Shown in pieces: positions 53,888 to 62,422 of a stretch of 64,000 bases of DNA. Position 1 is the stretch's first letter, and the number at the start of each line of letters is the position of its first letter. This DNA comes from Paenibacillus sp. FSL K6-1096 (lineage in GTDB: Bacteria; Bacillota; Bacilli; Paenibacillales; Paenibacillaceae): contig NZ_CP150274.1 in the NCBI RefSeq assembly GCF_037977055.1, positions 1,240,001 through 1,304,000 on the forward strand. Reading direction: 5' to 3'. The position numbers and the translations under genes are program-made. Below the pieces are notes generated by a model, which was not told the origin of the DNA, ran no database searches, and saw only the letters and a program-made list of their open reading frames with translations.

Positions 53888-56218
53888 TCATGCTCCTCTC
53901 TGATTGGATGGGGGCGCTAACTCCAGGATAGCACCGGGCGGGCAAGGCACAGCCTCACCGCCGAATCCGGCGAAGCTTACCGCTTCGCTGTTGTCCGGCG
54001 CTGCCGTAACCGCGATCTCCTCGCGGCTGATCCGCAGCCGGAAGCTGTTCCCGCGCAGCACCACCGGCAGCTCAACAGCGCTCCAGCCCTGCGGCAGGGC
54101 AGGCTGGAGCCGGGCGGCCTCTCCGTCAAACTGCAGGCCGGCATAGCCAAGCACCGCTGCCATCCACGCGCCGCCGTTCGCCGCCGGATGCGTTCCGCCA
54201 ATGTAGAGATCGCCGACATATTGCTTCGACTCCCCGGTGAGATCAATGGTGGCAGTGCGCATGAAATACGGATATCCCCAGTCCGGCAGGCCGATATCCG
54301 CTGCACCCATCGCGTAGATGCACGCGCTGAGGCTGGAGCCATGCTCGGTACGCGGCTCATAGAACTCCCAGTTGGCCCGCTTCACTTCCCTGCTGAAGCT
54401 GTCCCGGAACAGGTGCAGCATCAGCACCACATCGGCCTGCTTCAGAATTCCTGTGGTTGTAGCAAGCCCGTTACCTCCGCCCCAGTATTCATTCGGATGA
54501 ATGACCCGTGTTTTCAGCTCAGCCAGGGACACATCCTCCAGCTGCAGATACCGGTCGAATTGTTCAATCACCAGCGTCTCCGGGTCCGGCTGCGGAACAT
54601 AGAGCTGGGCCAGCATCGCGGTGAACTCATCCAGGAACGGCCCGTCCGCATACGCTTCAGCAAGACCGTTATACACGGCAGGGTATTTGTCCTGCAGCCT
54701 CTTGGCGGCCTGGAGCGCGATCTTCAATGTCTCCTGAACCATAGCGCTCGTAAATGCGTTATTGTTCACCCGCTCATGATATTCATCCGGTCCCGTCACA
54801 TCCAGAATCTCATAACGCTTCTTCACAGGATTATAGTAAGCATAGGAATAGAAGAACCGCGCGCATTCCCAGATGACCTCCGCCCCGCCGTCTGCCAGGA
54901 TGCTGTCATCTCCTGTGAAAAGAATGTATTGCCAGAGTCCATGGACGACATCTGCACTGATATGAACCTGCTTATCGCGGAAATAGGTGCGCATCGGCCG
55001 TCCGGTAAACACATCATTCACATTGAACAGGGTGCAAGCATCATCCCCTGAATCCTGGCTCTCCCACGCATAAAAAGCACCCAAATATCCGTACTCCGCC
55101 GCCTTCCGCCGCGCACCATCCAGCGTGTGGATGCGGTACATCATCAGATTGCGGGCAATGCGGGGATCGCTGTGCAGGAAAAAGGGCAGCATGAACATTT
55201 CCGTATCCCAAAAGACTGCTCCCTTATAGACCTGGCCGGACAGTCCGCGCGCCGGAATGGATACTCTCTCTGAAAGCGTAGGCGATATGATCAGCAGCTG
55301 ATAAATACTGTAGCGCAGCGCAAGCTGCGCCTCTTCGTCCCCTTCAATGACACAATCGCTGCGCGACCATCGCTCCTCCCACTTCCGCCGGTGAGTCTCC
55401 AGCAGTCCGGCATAGCCTGTAGCGGCGGCCGCCCGGACGGCCCGCACCGCCCGCTCATCAGGACCGCCTTCCGCAGGATTGTCTTCCGTATCCAGACCTG
55501 TGTACACCGCTGCATATTTCCACCATGTATAGGTCTCACCCGCCTTGGCTTCTATAGTAATATGGCGCAGCGCGGTTCCCTTATCCAGCTCGATAACAGC
55601 GGCAACCCGCTTCGCCTGCTCTGCTGAGCCGAACACTGTAAGCTCCGCCACCGCCACCGGCAGCCCCAGCTCCCCGGTAACTGCTGTTGACAGCAGCGCC
55701 TCACCGGCAGAGCCGCTCTGCTGCTCCAGCAGATGCGGGCCGTTGATATCCCACACCCGGCCATCGATTCCCGTCGTCATCTCAATCCGGCAATCGGCGG
55801 TGCAGTGCAGGGTCCATTTGGCGGCCAGCAGATGGAGCTGATCCATGCTGGCGAACCGCTCTGCGGTCAGAGTCACCCTTTCGCCTTCCCCGATCTCAAA
55901 CACCGTCTCCCGCCGGTGAATAGCGGAGCGGAGATCCAGGCTCTGTGTATGAGCCAGCGGCCTGGTCTCCAGCACACTTAGCTTGCAGCCGTTGGCACTG
56001 ACTACCGTATACAGCCCGTTCGGGGCGTTCACCGGCTCGCGCCACTGGCTGCCCGACTTGTCATATACCCCGGCGAGTGTAACCGCCGCAAGCTGCTCCT
56101 TCCGGAACTCCTCCAGCACTCCCCGGAAGCCCATGTAGCCATTACCGGTCATATATTTGTTGCCGTTCGCTGTAATTCGCCCGGGCTCGAAGCTCTGTTC
56201 GCTAACCGTCCAGTCCAT
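53888..56218 (-). CDS. GH65 family glycoside phosphorylase (maltose/trehalose-type motif)
   Basis: 776 residues. The N-terminal beta-sandwich (about 1-260), (alpha/alpha)6 barrel (about 320-690) and C-terminal domain fit GH65. The catalytic acid is E479 in VTGPDEYHERVNNN; the DEYH form is shared with maltose and trehalose phosphorylases. GH65 enzymes phosphorolyse an alpha-glucoside with inversion, releasing beta-glucose-1-phosphate. It starts one base overlapping the preceding GH65 stop (TAATG). Its exact substrate cannot be told by eye. Confidence 0.88.
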   Translation of the reverse strand: MDWTVSEQSFEPGRITANGNKYMTGNGYMGFRGVLEEFRKEQLAAVTLAGVYDKSGSQWREPVNAPNGLYTVVSANGCKLSVLETRPLAHTQSLDLRSAIHRRETVFEIGEGERVTLTAERFASMDQLHLLAAKWTLHCTADCRIEMTTGIDGRVWDINGPHLLEQQSGSAGEALLSTAVTGELGLPVAVAELTVFGSAEQAKRVAAVIELDKGTALRHITIEAKAGETYTWWKYAAVYTGLDTEDNPAEGGPDERAVRAVRAAAATGYAGLLETHRRKWEERWSRSDCVIEGDEEAQLALRYSIYQLLIISPTLSERVSIPARGLSGQVYKGAVFWDTEMFMLPFFLHSDPRIARNLMMYRIHTLDGARRKAAEYGYLGAFYAWESQDSGDDACTLFNVNDVFTGRPMRTYFRDKQVHISADVVHGLWQYILFTGDDSILADGGAEVIWECARFFYSYAYYNPVKKRYEILDVTGPDEYHERVNNNAFTSAMVQETLKIALQAAKRLQDKYPAVYNGLAEAYADGPFLDEFTAMLAQLYVPQPDPETLVIEQFDRYLQLEDVSLAELKTRVIHPNEYWGGGNGLATTTGILKQADVVLMLHLFRDSFSREVKRANWEFYEPRTEHGSSLSACIYAMGAADIGLPDWGYPYFMRTATIDLTGESKQYVGDLYIGGTHPAANGGAWMAAVLGYAGLQFDGEAARLQPALPQGWSAVELPVVLRGNSFRLRISREEIAVTAAPDNSEAVSFAGFGGEAVPCPPGAILELAPPSNQRGA

Positions 56219-58521
56219 TACACAGCCATCCCTTCGGCCAGCGGAAGCTCTATCCCAGCTTCATCTACGGTCACCCGCTGATCATAGATCAGCACCTCTG
56301 CGCTTCCGCCATTCACCGCTCTGAAGCTGACCGTATCTGTATTCACCGTAATACCCAGCAGTACACCCCTGCATGTCACCTGGAAGCTGTAGGCGGTCCA
56401 CTTCTGCGGCAGAACCGGGCGGAAGGACAGACAATCCCCGTCAGAGCGCATTCCGCCGAAGCCATAGACGATGTTCATCCACGCTGCGGCGATCGAGGTC
56501 GTATGCAGGCCTTCTCTGGTATTGCGGTTATAATTGTCCAGATCCAGGCGTGTAGCGAATTCGAAGAACCGGTAGGCTTCCTCCGGCTTGCCGATTTCAC
56601 TGGCCAGAATCGAGTGAATAGACGGCGAGAGCGAGGACTCATGAATACATCTCGGCTCATAATATTCATAATTCGCCAGCTTGGCCTCGCGCGAGAACTG
56701 CCCGTTGTACAAGAACATGAACATCAGCACATCCGGCTGCTTGATCATATCGTAACGGTACAGGCGGTCATAGGACCAGTTGGCATAGAGCGGGAACTCG
56801 GACACCGGAATCGAATGAATATCCAGATGCGGCATGTCGAAGAAGCCGTCATGCTCCTCGTAGATGCCGCTGCCGGGATCGAACGGAATTTTCATATGCG
56901 CACGCTTGTGGTCCCAGTCGGCCAATTCCTCTTCCCGGAGCGCAGTTGCCGCTATAACAGCCGCATAATCCTCCGGTGCCTCCGCCTTCATGAGAGCTAC
57001 CGTTTCCAGCGTAAACTCAAACAGCTTCTGAGCCATCAGATTGATGTAACAGTTATTGTTAACCATGAGCTGAAATTCATCCGGCCCCATCACGCCGAAA
57101 TATCCGTATTCCCCGCTGCGCTGCCCCCACTGCCCGCGGGATGCGTAGAAACGGCTGATCTGAATCAGCATCTCTGCGCCTTTGCTGTAGAGGAATTCCA
57201 GGTCGCCGGTGTTCTTCACATAATGCCAGATACCGTAGGAGACCGCCGTCCCGACATGCAGCTGCAGGTTGGAATGCTGCCACAGGTCACAGCTCTCTGT
57301 CCCGTCAATCGTGGCAATCGGATAGAATGCGCCCTCGCAATCCACATCCTTCCCGCGCTGGAGCGCCTGGGGCAGCGTTTTATAGCGGAATTCCAGCAGA
57401 CTGCGGGCAGCCTTCGGGTTATTGAACAGATAGAACGGCAGACAGTAGGACTCGGTATCCCAGAAGGCAAGCCCCCGGTAAGCTTCGCCGGTTAATCCTT
57501 TGGCACCGATGTTGTACCCGGGATGATCCCCGTGATACGTCTGATACAGCTGAAAAATGCAAAAACGGATGCCCTGCTGATTCTCCGGGTCGCCCTCAAT
57601 CCGGATATCGCTGGTGGTCCAGATGCTGCTCCAGTAGGAGGCCTGGTCTGCGAACACCTCCTGCACCTCCAGGCGGTCAGCGGCCATGGCGAGCTCCATG
57701 CCTTCAGTCCAGAGACTGTCTGCTGTGTGTGCAGCCCCGCTGCCCGTCACATTGACCACAAGCTTCGTGAAGGACGCCGGCTCTCCTTGGGAGAGATTCA
57801 GCGAGAATTGCCGCCCGATATACCGGTCATCTTCCACAAGCTCCGTATGCAGCGCCTGCGGAGACTTCAGGACAAAGCCCGAGAATAGCTGATTTCCGGT
57901 TGTCAGCGTGCTGGCCATAATGGCTGTAACCGACCCTTCCCCGCCGCGCTGCTGCTCCTTCCACATACTCTGACCGTGTTCCTCATGGATCATGCCGAAG
58001 TCAAGGCCAGTACGAATATCTACCTTACCATTGAAATTAAGCGGAGTGAAGGTAATCTGCTGCAGCCCCAGATGGGACATCGTCATACTGACCAGCCGCG
58101 TGAAGCCGAGCTTTAGCTTTTTACCGTCCGCCAGTTGCCAGATGAACTCCCGTGTGTAGGTTCCAGTCCGGAAATCCAGTCTGCGCGTGTACCCCTCTAT
58201 GCGGGAGTGCGCCAGATCCAGAGCTTCATCATCCACTGAAATCCGGGTATGCAGCCAGTCCACGCCGTTCACCATGTAGCGCAGCGACCGGATAATGCCC
58301 TTATAATGATTGCTGACCTCCATCTGCTCATTCAATCCGTTGAAATAGCTGCCCGGCAGGGAATCGCCGCTGTAGCCCTCGTCTGCGTACCCCCGCACCC
58401 CCATATACTCATTGCCCAGTGAAAAAATCGATTCCGAAGTCCGGTTGCGTTCCGGATCAAAGCCTTCCTCAATAATTGCCCAGGGATCGACCTTCAGATA
58501 GGGATCTGCTACTTTTGCCAT
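56218..58521 (-). CDS. GH65 family glycoside phosphorylase (variant motif)
   Basis: 767 residues with the same domain plan. The catalytic acid is E482, but in GPDEFQLMVNNN: DEFQ instead of DEYH. The N-terminus (YLKVDPWAIIEEGFDPE) is typical of maltose/kojibiose phosphorylase-like proteins. The change after the catalytic Glu suggests a different acceptor sugar, such as glycerol, rhamnose or a second glucose in another linkage. First gene of the operon; ATG follows AAGGAG. Two adjacent paralogues with different motifs suggest they handle different linkages of one compound. Confidence 0.85.
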   Translation of the reverse strand: MAKVADPYLKVDPWAIIEEGFDPERNRTSESIFSLGNEYMGVRGYADEGYSGDSLPGSYFNGLNEQMEVSNHYKGIIRSLRYMVNGVDWLHTRISVDDEALDLAHSRIEGYTRRLDFRTGTYTREFIWQLADGKKLKLGFTRLVSMTMSHLGLQQITFTPLNFNGKVDIRTGLDFGMIHEEHGQSMWKEQQRGGEGSVTAIMASTLTTGNQLFSGFVLKSPQALHTELVEDDRYIGRQFSLNLSQGEPASFTKLVVNVTGSGAAHTADSLWTEGMELAMAADRLEVQEVFADQASYWSSIWTTSDIRIEGDPENQQGIRFCIFQLYQTYHGDHPGYNIGAKGLTGEAYRGLAFWDTESYCLPFYLFNNPKAARSLLEFRYKTLPQALQRGKDVDCEGAFYPIATIDGTESCDLWQHSNLQLHVGTAVSYGIWHYVKNTGDLEFLYSKGAEMLIQISRFYASRGQWGQRSGEYGYFGVMGPDEFQLMVNNNCYINLMAQKLFEFTLETVALMKAEAPEDYAAVIAATALREEELADWDHKRAHMKIPFDPGSGIYEEHDGFFDMPHLDIHSIPVSEFPLYANWSYDRLYRYDMIKQPDVLMFMFLYNGQFSREAKLANYEYYEPRCIHESSLSPSIHSILASEIGKPEEAYRFFEFATRLDLDNYNRNTREGLHTTSIAAAWMNIVYGFGGMRSDGDCLSFRPVLPQKWTAYSFQVTCRGVLLGITVNTDTVSFRAVNGGSAEVLIYDQRVTVDEAGIELPLAEGMAV

Positions 58522-58660
58522 AATTGGAACTCTCCTTCGCTAAGAGATGCTCGGTCCGCCCCGCCGCTCCCGGCGGAAGCACGGACGTCCATTCCAGCGT
58601 ATCGCTAAGACTATCCGGGACCAAGGTCTGCGTGTAAGCGAGTTATGTGCATTTGTACGC

Positions 58661-58707
58661 AAAAAAAAGCTGCTTCTCTTCCGGTCTATCCAGAATAAGA
58701 GGCAGCT
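58661..58707 (-). terminator. Leader terminator upstream of the GH65 genes
   Basis: Minus-strand stem AGCTGCCTCTT/AAGAGAAGCAGCT (one bulge) followed by eight T. It lies about 140 nt upstream of the first GH65 gene and starts just downstream of a possible promoter, so it may be a conditional attenuator. Confidence 0.6.
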
Positions 58708-58711
58708 GTTA

Positions 58712-58730
58712 TAATATCCTGTAATACAGG
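58712..58730 (-). promoter_or_regulatory. Candidate GH65 promoter element with operator-like palindrome
   Basis: CCTGTAATACAGG (58718-58730, odd-length inverted repeat) directly precedes TATTAT (complement of 58711-58717 region) on the minus strand. A matching -35 was not found. Confidence 0.35.
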
Positions 58731-58780
58731 TGATTTCGTCCATGATAGAGCTAAAAACATGCGTTTTCTCACACAAATGA

Positions 58781-58796
58781 AGTGAAAATTATCACA
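58781..58796. promoter_or_regulatory. Fnr box upstream of fnr
   Basis: AGTGAAAATTATCACA has the same form as the adhE box. It lies about 120 nt before fnr. The -10 placement is not clear (TATAAT at 58856-58861 would put the box near -79), so autoregulation is likely but the mode is open. Confidence 0.55.
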
Positions 58797-58909
58797 ATGT
58801 TAAAAATTCGACACTTTTAGGGGAAAATACTTACCCATAAAGAGGAATTTCAAGGTATAATTAATTTAAAATTTACTGAAAAACTGAGGGAATAAAGGGG
58901 ATATCGATT

Positions 58910-59629
58910 ATGATAAAGGAACATTATAATGTTATCGAAGCCCGCGGCAATACAAACTGTTTCTCCGAACAGAATTTTAACCGCCTGTTGGTCACCATGA
59001 AAGAACGTGTAGTCCCTGAAGGATCACACCTGTTCTGGGAAGGCGATTTCTCGGATAAACTGTTTTATATCAAGCGTGGACGTGTGAAATTGACCAAATC
59101 TACAGATGAAGGCAAGGAACTGATTCTGTATATGTATCAGGCCGGCGACATGGTAGGTCAGGCTGACCCGTTCTTCAGCACGAAGCACAGCTTCACAGCC
59201 GAAGTTATTGAAGAGAGTGAAGTAGGCGTGATCGAGCAGAAGGATCTGGAGATTCTCATCTGCCAGCACTGCGACTTCGCTATCGACTTCATGAAGTGGA
59301 TGGGCATTCATCACCGTCTCACCCAGACGAAATTCCGCGATCTGATGATGTACGGTAAGCCGGGCGCACTCTGCTCCACGCTGATCCGTCTCGGCAACAC
59401 CTATGGCGAGAAGACCGGCGACAGCATTCTCATCAACAAGAAGATTACGCACACCGACCTGTCCAACATGATTGGCGCTACCCGTGAGAGTGTCAACCGG
59501 ATGCTGAGCGATCTGCGCAAGAAGGATGCTGTGGAGTATGAGAACGGCATGATAGTCATTAAGGATCTGCCGATGCTGCAGGAAATCTGCCATTGCGAAC
59601 TATGTCCTAATGAAATTTGCCGAATTTAA
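58910..59629 (+). CDS. fnr: Anaerobic regulator Fnr (CRP/FNR family)
   Basis: 239 residues. An N-terminal cyclic-nucleotide-type domain is followed by a Crp helix-turn-helix (NMIGATRESVNRMLSDL). The C-terminus ends in ICHCELCPNEICRI with cysteines 227, 229, 232 and 237; B. subtilis Fnr binds its [4Fe-4S] cluster with three C-terminal cysteines and an aspartate, here probably D144 in KFRDLMMYGK. It activates fermentation and nitrite/nitrate genes without oxygen. Targets likely include pflB, adhE and the nir genes nearby. Confidence 0.93.
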   Translation: MIKEHYNVIEARGNTNCFSEQNFNRLLVTMKERVVPEGSHLFWEGDFSDKLFYIKRGRVKLTKSTDEGKELILYMYQAGDMVGQADPFFSTKHSFTAEVIEESEVGVIEQKDLEILICQHCDFAIDFMKWMGIHHRLTQTKFRDLMMYGKPGALCSTLIRLGNTYGEKTGDSILINKKITHTDLSNMIGATRESVNRMLSDLRKKDAVEYENGMIVIKDLPMLQEICHCELCPNEICRI

Positions 59630-59700
59630 TTCCTATCTATAATACCCTCTATTCACCTCATTGAAACATACCTGACCCCAGAAATTTAATAGAGTGGTCA

Positions 59701-59727
59701 AGGCGCCTTTTACGGCGTCTTTTTTTC
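59701..59727 (+). terminator. Terminator after fnr
   Basis: Stem AGGCGCC/GGCGTCT with one G-T pair, followed by TTTTTTT on the plus strand, about 70 nt after fnr. Confidence 0.75.
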
Positions 59728-59827
59728 ATGTCTGGCGATGAATTCACTGCGCAAGTATAGCATCAGAGGCAGCGTCTCATTCGCACAGCATTCATTCAGA
59801 TGCTGTAGGCGCTGGAACGATAGTAAC

Positions 59828-60004
59828 TGCATTTTGTACAGTAGAATACTGTTAAAAAGGCTTCGAAATAGAATCTATTGTATTCCGCACAATTGAATGT
59901 TGAACTAAGGCCAGTTTTCACCCAAAACCCAACATTCTACTGTATGAAATACAATAGAATCTCATTTTACGGTCAGTAACCCATTTTCTATTGCAGGAAA
60001 TACA
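59828..60004. repeat. Palindrome quartet E with 51-62-51 spacing
   Basis: Cores TGCATTTTGTACA (59828), TGTATTCCGCACA (59879), TGTATGAAATACA (59941), TGCAGGAAATACA (59992). The last two are inverted relative to the first two around the central pair GAATGTTG/CAACATTC. Core 3 is part of a longer near-palindrome with arms ATTCTACTGTAT and ATACAATAGAAT. Same length and spacing as 23742-23918. Confidence 0.9.
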
Positions 60005-60079
60005 ATCACCTACTTGAATATAAGAGCAGAGATTGGTAACAGGTGCAGGATCAGCCTAATATCTGGCTCGATGATCATG

Positions 60080-60565
60080 CTATGTACCTTTTACTTCCCA
60101 GTCATCATGGTATTCTGGTGTTACAGGCAGCTCCTCACCTCTAAGGAACCTCGCAGCATATACGGCAAAAGGAGAAGCTGATTCAAGTGTTATTCTAGTG
60201 ATATCCACCCATTCCGCCCCTCGGGAATCCTGTTCTTCGAACATTGAAATAGCAACAGGCTCCTCTTCCCCGGTCAATTCCACCTGATACAAGGCTGCCA
60301 GATGATGCATTTGCGTATAATGATCTTCGTTATGCCGGATAAAGAAATCGTAGGTACCCAGGTTCTGCTGCACCTTTACTGTGTAACCCGTCTCTTCAAT
60401 AAACTCTCTAATTAATCCGTCTACCAGTGCTTCACCAGCCTCCAGCCTTCCACCAGGCAGATCGTATCTTCCACTATATGGGCCTTTTCCTTTATGGATC
60501 ACCAGCAGTCTGCCGTCACGCTGACAAATCCCATATACGCCAAAATGGTTAAAGCTTTCCATCAC
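60080..60565 (-). CDS. Nudix hydrolase
   Basis: 161 residues. The Nudix box GGRLEAGEALVDGLIREFIEETGY contains all catalytic residues (the RE...EE motif). The start is GTG 60565 or ATG 60562; both have AAGGAG nearby, and one residue does not alter the call. Nudix enzymes hydrolyse nucleoside diphosphate-linked compounds; the substrate here is unknown. It follows the kinase-like gene by 39 nt and could be co-transcribed with it. Confidence 0.9.
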   Translation of the reverse strand: MMESFNHFGVYGICQRDGRLLVIHKGKGPYSGRYDLPGGRLEAGEALVDGLIREFIEETGYTVKVQQNLGTYDFFIRHNEDHYTQMHHLAALYQVELTGEEEPVAISMFEEQDSRGAEWVDITRITLESASPFAVYAARFLRGEELPVTPEYHDDWEVKGT

Positions 60566-60604
60566 AGTCTCTCTCCTTATCAGTGAGCTATACCTACACG
60601 GGAT

Positions 60605-61252
60605 TTAATCAAGTAGGCTATCTGCAATTAATGCGATTTCGGTAAAAGCAGCTTCAATTCCCAAGCCCGCAGAAGAAATGATATGCATTCCATAATGCTC
60701 ACCTACAATCCGGTAACTGTTCAGGCTTTTCATCAGATGTTCCCGCTCGACAAAAGAATCTTCAAAGCTTGTACGTTGTTGTATTCGTTCAATGCACGTT
60801 TCTAAATCGACATCCATAAGAAATGCTGCATGCGGCTGCCGGATTAATGGAAGCAGCTCAATAAGCCACGGCTCAGGGGAATGCCCCCGGGCTATCATTG
60901 TGGCAAGCATAGTATAAATGTAACGATCACTGATCACGTAAGCCCCCTCCCGCAAGGCAGGCTCGATAATTTCTCTATAATGCTGCATGCGGTCTGCGAG
61001 CATATACATCTGCAAGGCGTTGTAATCTACAAGATGACGTTTTTCGGGCTCATAAATATAGGTTTTAAAAATATGAAGCTGTCGCATTTCCGGCGTGGGC
61101 TGCATCGTCAACAGAACCTGCTTACCTTCCTTGCGGAGCTTTTCAGCAAGCATTTCAATCATTGTGGTCTTGCCTGCACCATCGACACCATCAAATGTAA
61201 ATAATCTGCCCTGATATTCTTCAGCAAAAATTGGATTAAGCGCTGGAAACAT
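60605..61252 (-). CDS. Thymidylate-kinase-like P-loop protein
   Basis: 215 residues with FDGVDGAGKTT (P-loop, about residues 20-30) and DRYIYTMLA, which fits the DRx motif of dTMP kinases. The usual TREP motif near residue 45 is replaced by QPTPE. Size is normal for Tmk. Since tmk normally lies near holB, this copy is probably a paralogue acting on a related (deoxy)nucleotide. It pairs with a Nudix gene, which may clean up nucleotide products; that is inference. Confidence 0.75.
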   Translation of the reverse strand: MFPALNPIFAEEYQGRLFTFDGVDGAGKTTMIEMLAEKLRKEGKQVLLTMQPTPEMRQLHIFKTYIYEPEKRHLVDYNALQMYMLADRMQHYREIIEPALREGAYVISDRYIYTMLATMIARGHSPEPWLIELLPLIRQPHAAFLMDVDLETCIERIQQRTSFEDSFVEREHLMKSLNSYRIVGEHYGMHIISSAGLGIEAAFTEIALIADSLLD

Positions 61253-61347
61253 GGACTGTCCCTCCTCTGAACTGTTTGGCTAAATACGTATAAATATACC
61301 ATTAAATACTCTATAGCCACCGAACAAATTACCCTAACGAATGGAGA

Positions 61348-61525
61348 ATGTATTCGGTTTTCCGCATACATTTTACCACCGTCCCCCTCACCTGCCCAAT
61401 GTATTCGGTTTTTCGCATACATCTGAGCCCGCACGTTAGCACCAGCCTAATGTATTCATTTTTTCGCATACATTTGCCCGGACGCCATCGCGCCAGTCCA
61501 TTGTATTCGGTTTTTCACATACATT
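61348..61525. repeat. 51-bp tandem array B, four palindromic units
   Basis: Cores begin at 61348, 61399, 61450 and 61501, exactly 51 apart. Each reads ATGTATTCGG-TTTTTCGCATACAT with few changes. The 27-bp segments between cores vary strongly. It lies upstream of the kinase-like gene and after the nirC terminator. Array A has the same core, inverted. Confidence 0.92.
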
Positions 61526-61545
61526 ACTCCACTACTTCACGAAAA

Positions 61546-61577
61546 AAGCCCCGCAGCCGTTACCAGCTGCGGGGCCA
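61546..61577 (-). terminator. Terminator after nirC
   Basis: A 10-bp G/C-rich stem GCCCCGCAGC/GCTGCGGGGC followed on the minus strand by TTTTTT. Confidence 0.92.
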
Positions 61578-61584
61578 TTCCTAT

Positions 61585-62403
61585 TCAGCTCGCCTTCTTC
61601 GTCTGCGGAGGAGCAGATTGTACACGCGGAGTCCGTACAGGCGAGATCAGCCAGTAGGCCATGCCGACGAAGACGCCGCCGCCGATGATGTTGCCGAGCG
61701 TAACCGGAATCATGTTGTGGAACCAGCCGGCGAGGCTTACGGTCTCCGGGTGATTCGGCAGCAGCACCGCTACGCTGAGCAGCGTCATGTTCGCAACGCT
61801 GTGTTCATAGCCGCTGGCGATGAAGGCGAACAGACACCACCAGATCAGCACCAGCTTGGCAGCTTCACTCTTGGCGCGTGAGGACATCCACAGCGCCAGG
61901 CAGACCAGCCAGTTACAGAGGATGCCGCGGAAGAACAGCTCCGAGAACGGCAGGCTCATTTTCTTGGCGGCGGCCGCGAAGATCAGATGCTCGGCAGGCG
62001 CGGCCTTGAAGAGGCCTGATCCCTGGATCAGCAGAGCCAGCACCACAGCCCCCGCTACATTGCCGAGGAATACCAGGGCCCAGTTCTTCAGCGTATCCCA
62101 AATTGTAGTCCTTCCGGCAAGTGTGCTTACTGTGAAGAACATATTATTGCCGGTGAACAGCTCAGAGCCGGCGAACACCACCAGGGTCAGGGCAATCCCG
62201 AAGGATGCGCCCATAATCAGCGGCTGGAACGGGGACTTAATCGCTGCCAGCGGCGCCCCGAGCGAGAAGATCAGAATAATACCAATACCTACATAGGCTC
62301 CTGCGAGGAGTGCCGCCAGAAAATACTTAGGCAGGCTCTCATTCATCTTGTCTCTTTTGCCTACAGCTGTCTCAACGATATTCTCTACGCTCTGCGTGAA
62401 CAT
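61585..62403 (-). CDS. nirC: Formate/nitrite transporter (NirC type)
   Basis: 272 residues, about six membrane helices with FNT family motifs (GSELFTGNNMFF, LVCLALWM and NAA-like segments). Context after nirB and nirD points to nitrite rather than formate; formate would also make sense beside pflB. It follows nirD by 19 nt. The FocA-like fold forms a pentameric channel. Confidence 0.88.
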   Translation of the reverse strand: MFTQSVENIVETAVGKRDKMNESLPKYFLAALLAGAYVGIGIILIFSLGAPLAAIKSPFQPLIMGASFGIALTLVVFAGSELFTGNNMFFTVSTLAGRTTIWDTLKNWALVFLGNVAGAVVLALLIQGSGLFKAAPAEHLIFAAAAKKMSLPFSELFFRGILCNWLVCLALWMSSRAKSEAAKLVLIWWCLFAFIASGYEHSVANMTLLSVAVLLPNHPETVSLAGWFHNMIPVTLGNIIGGGVFVGMAYWLISPVRTPRVQSAPPQTKKAS

Positions 62404-62422
62404 ATCCGCACCTGCTCTTCCT

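Larger units (their letters stand above)
58522..58909. other. Divergent region between GH65 operon and fnr
   Basis: No gene. It contains a T-tailed hairpin on the GH65 side (58661-58707), a 13-nt palindrome at 58718-58730, a solitary core-like sequence near 58648, and an Fnr box at 58781-58796. Confidence 0.7.
59630..60079. other. Intergenic region between fnr and Nudix gene
   Basis: No gene. It holds the fnr terminator (59701-59727) and palindrome quartet E (59828-60004). Confidence 0.8.

Noticed and set aside
61348..61881. Plus-strand open frame starting MYSVFRIH and running into nirC
   Set aside because: It is a by-product of array B and of the antisense of nirC; no ribosome binding site and no similarity outside the repeat.
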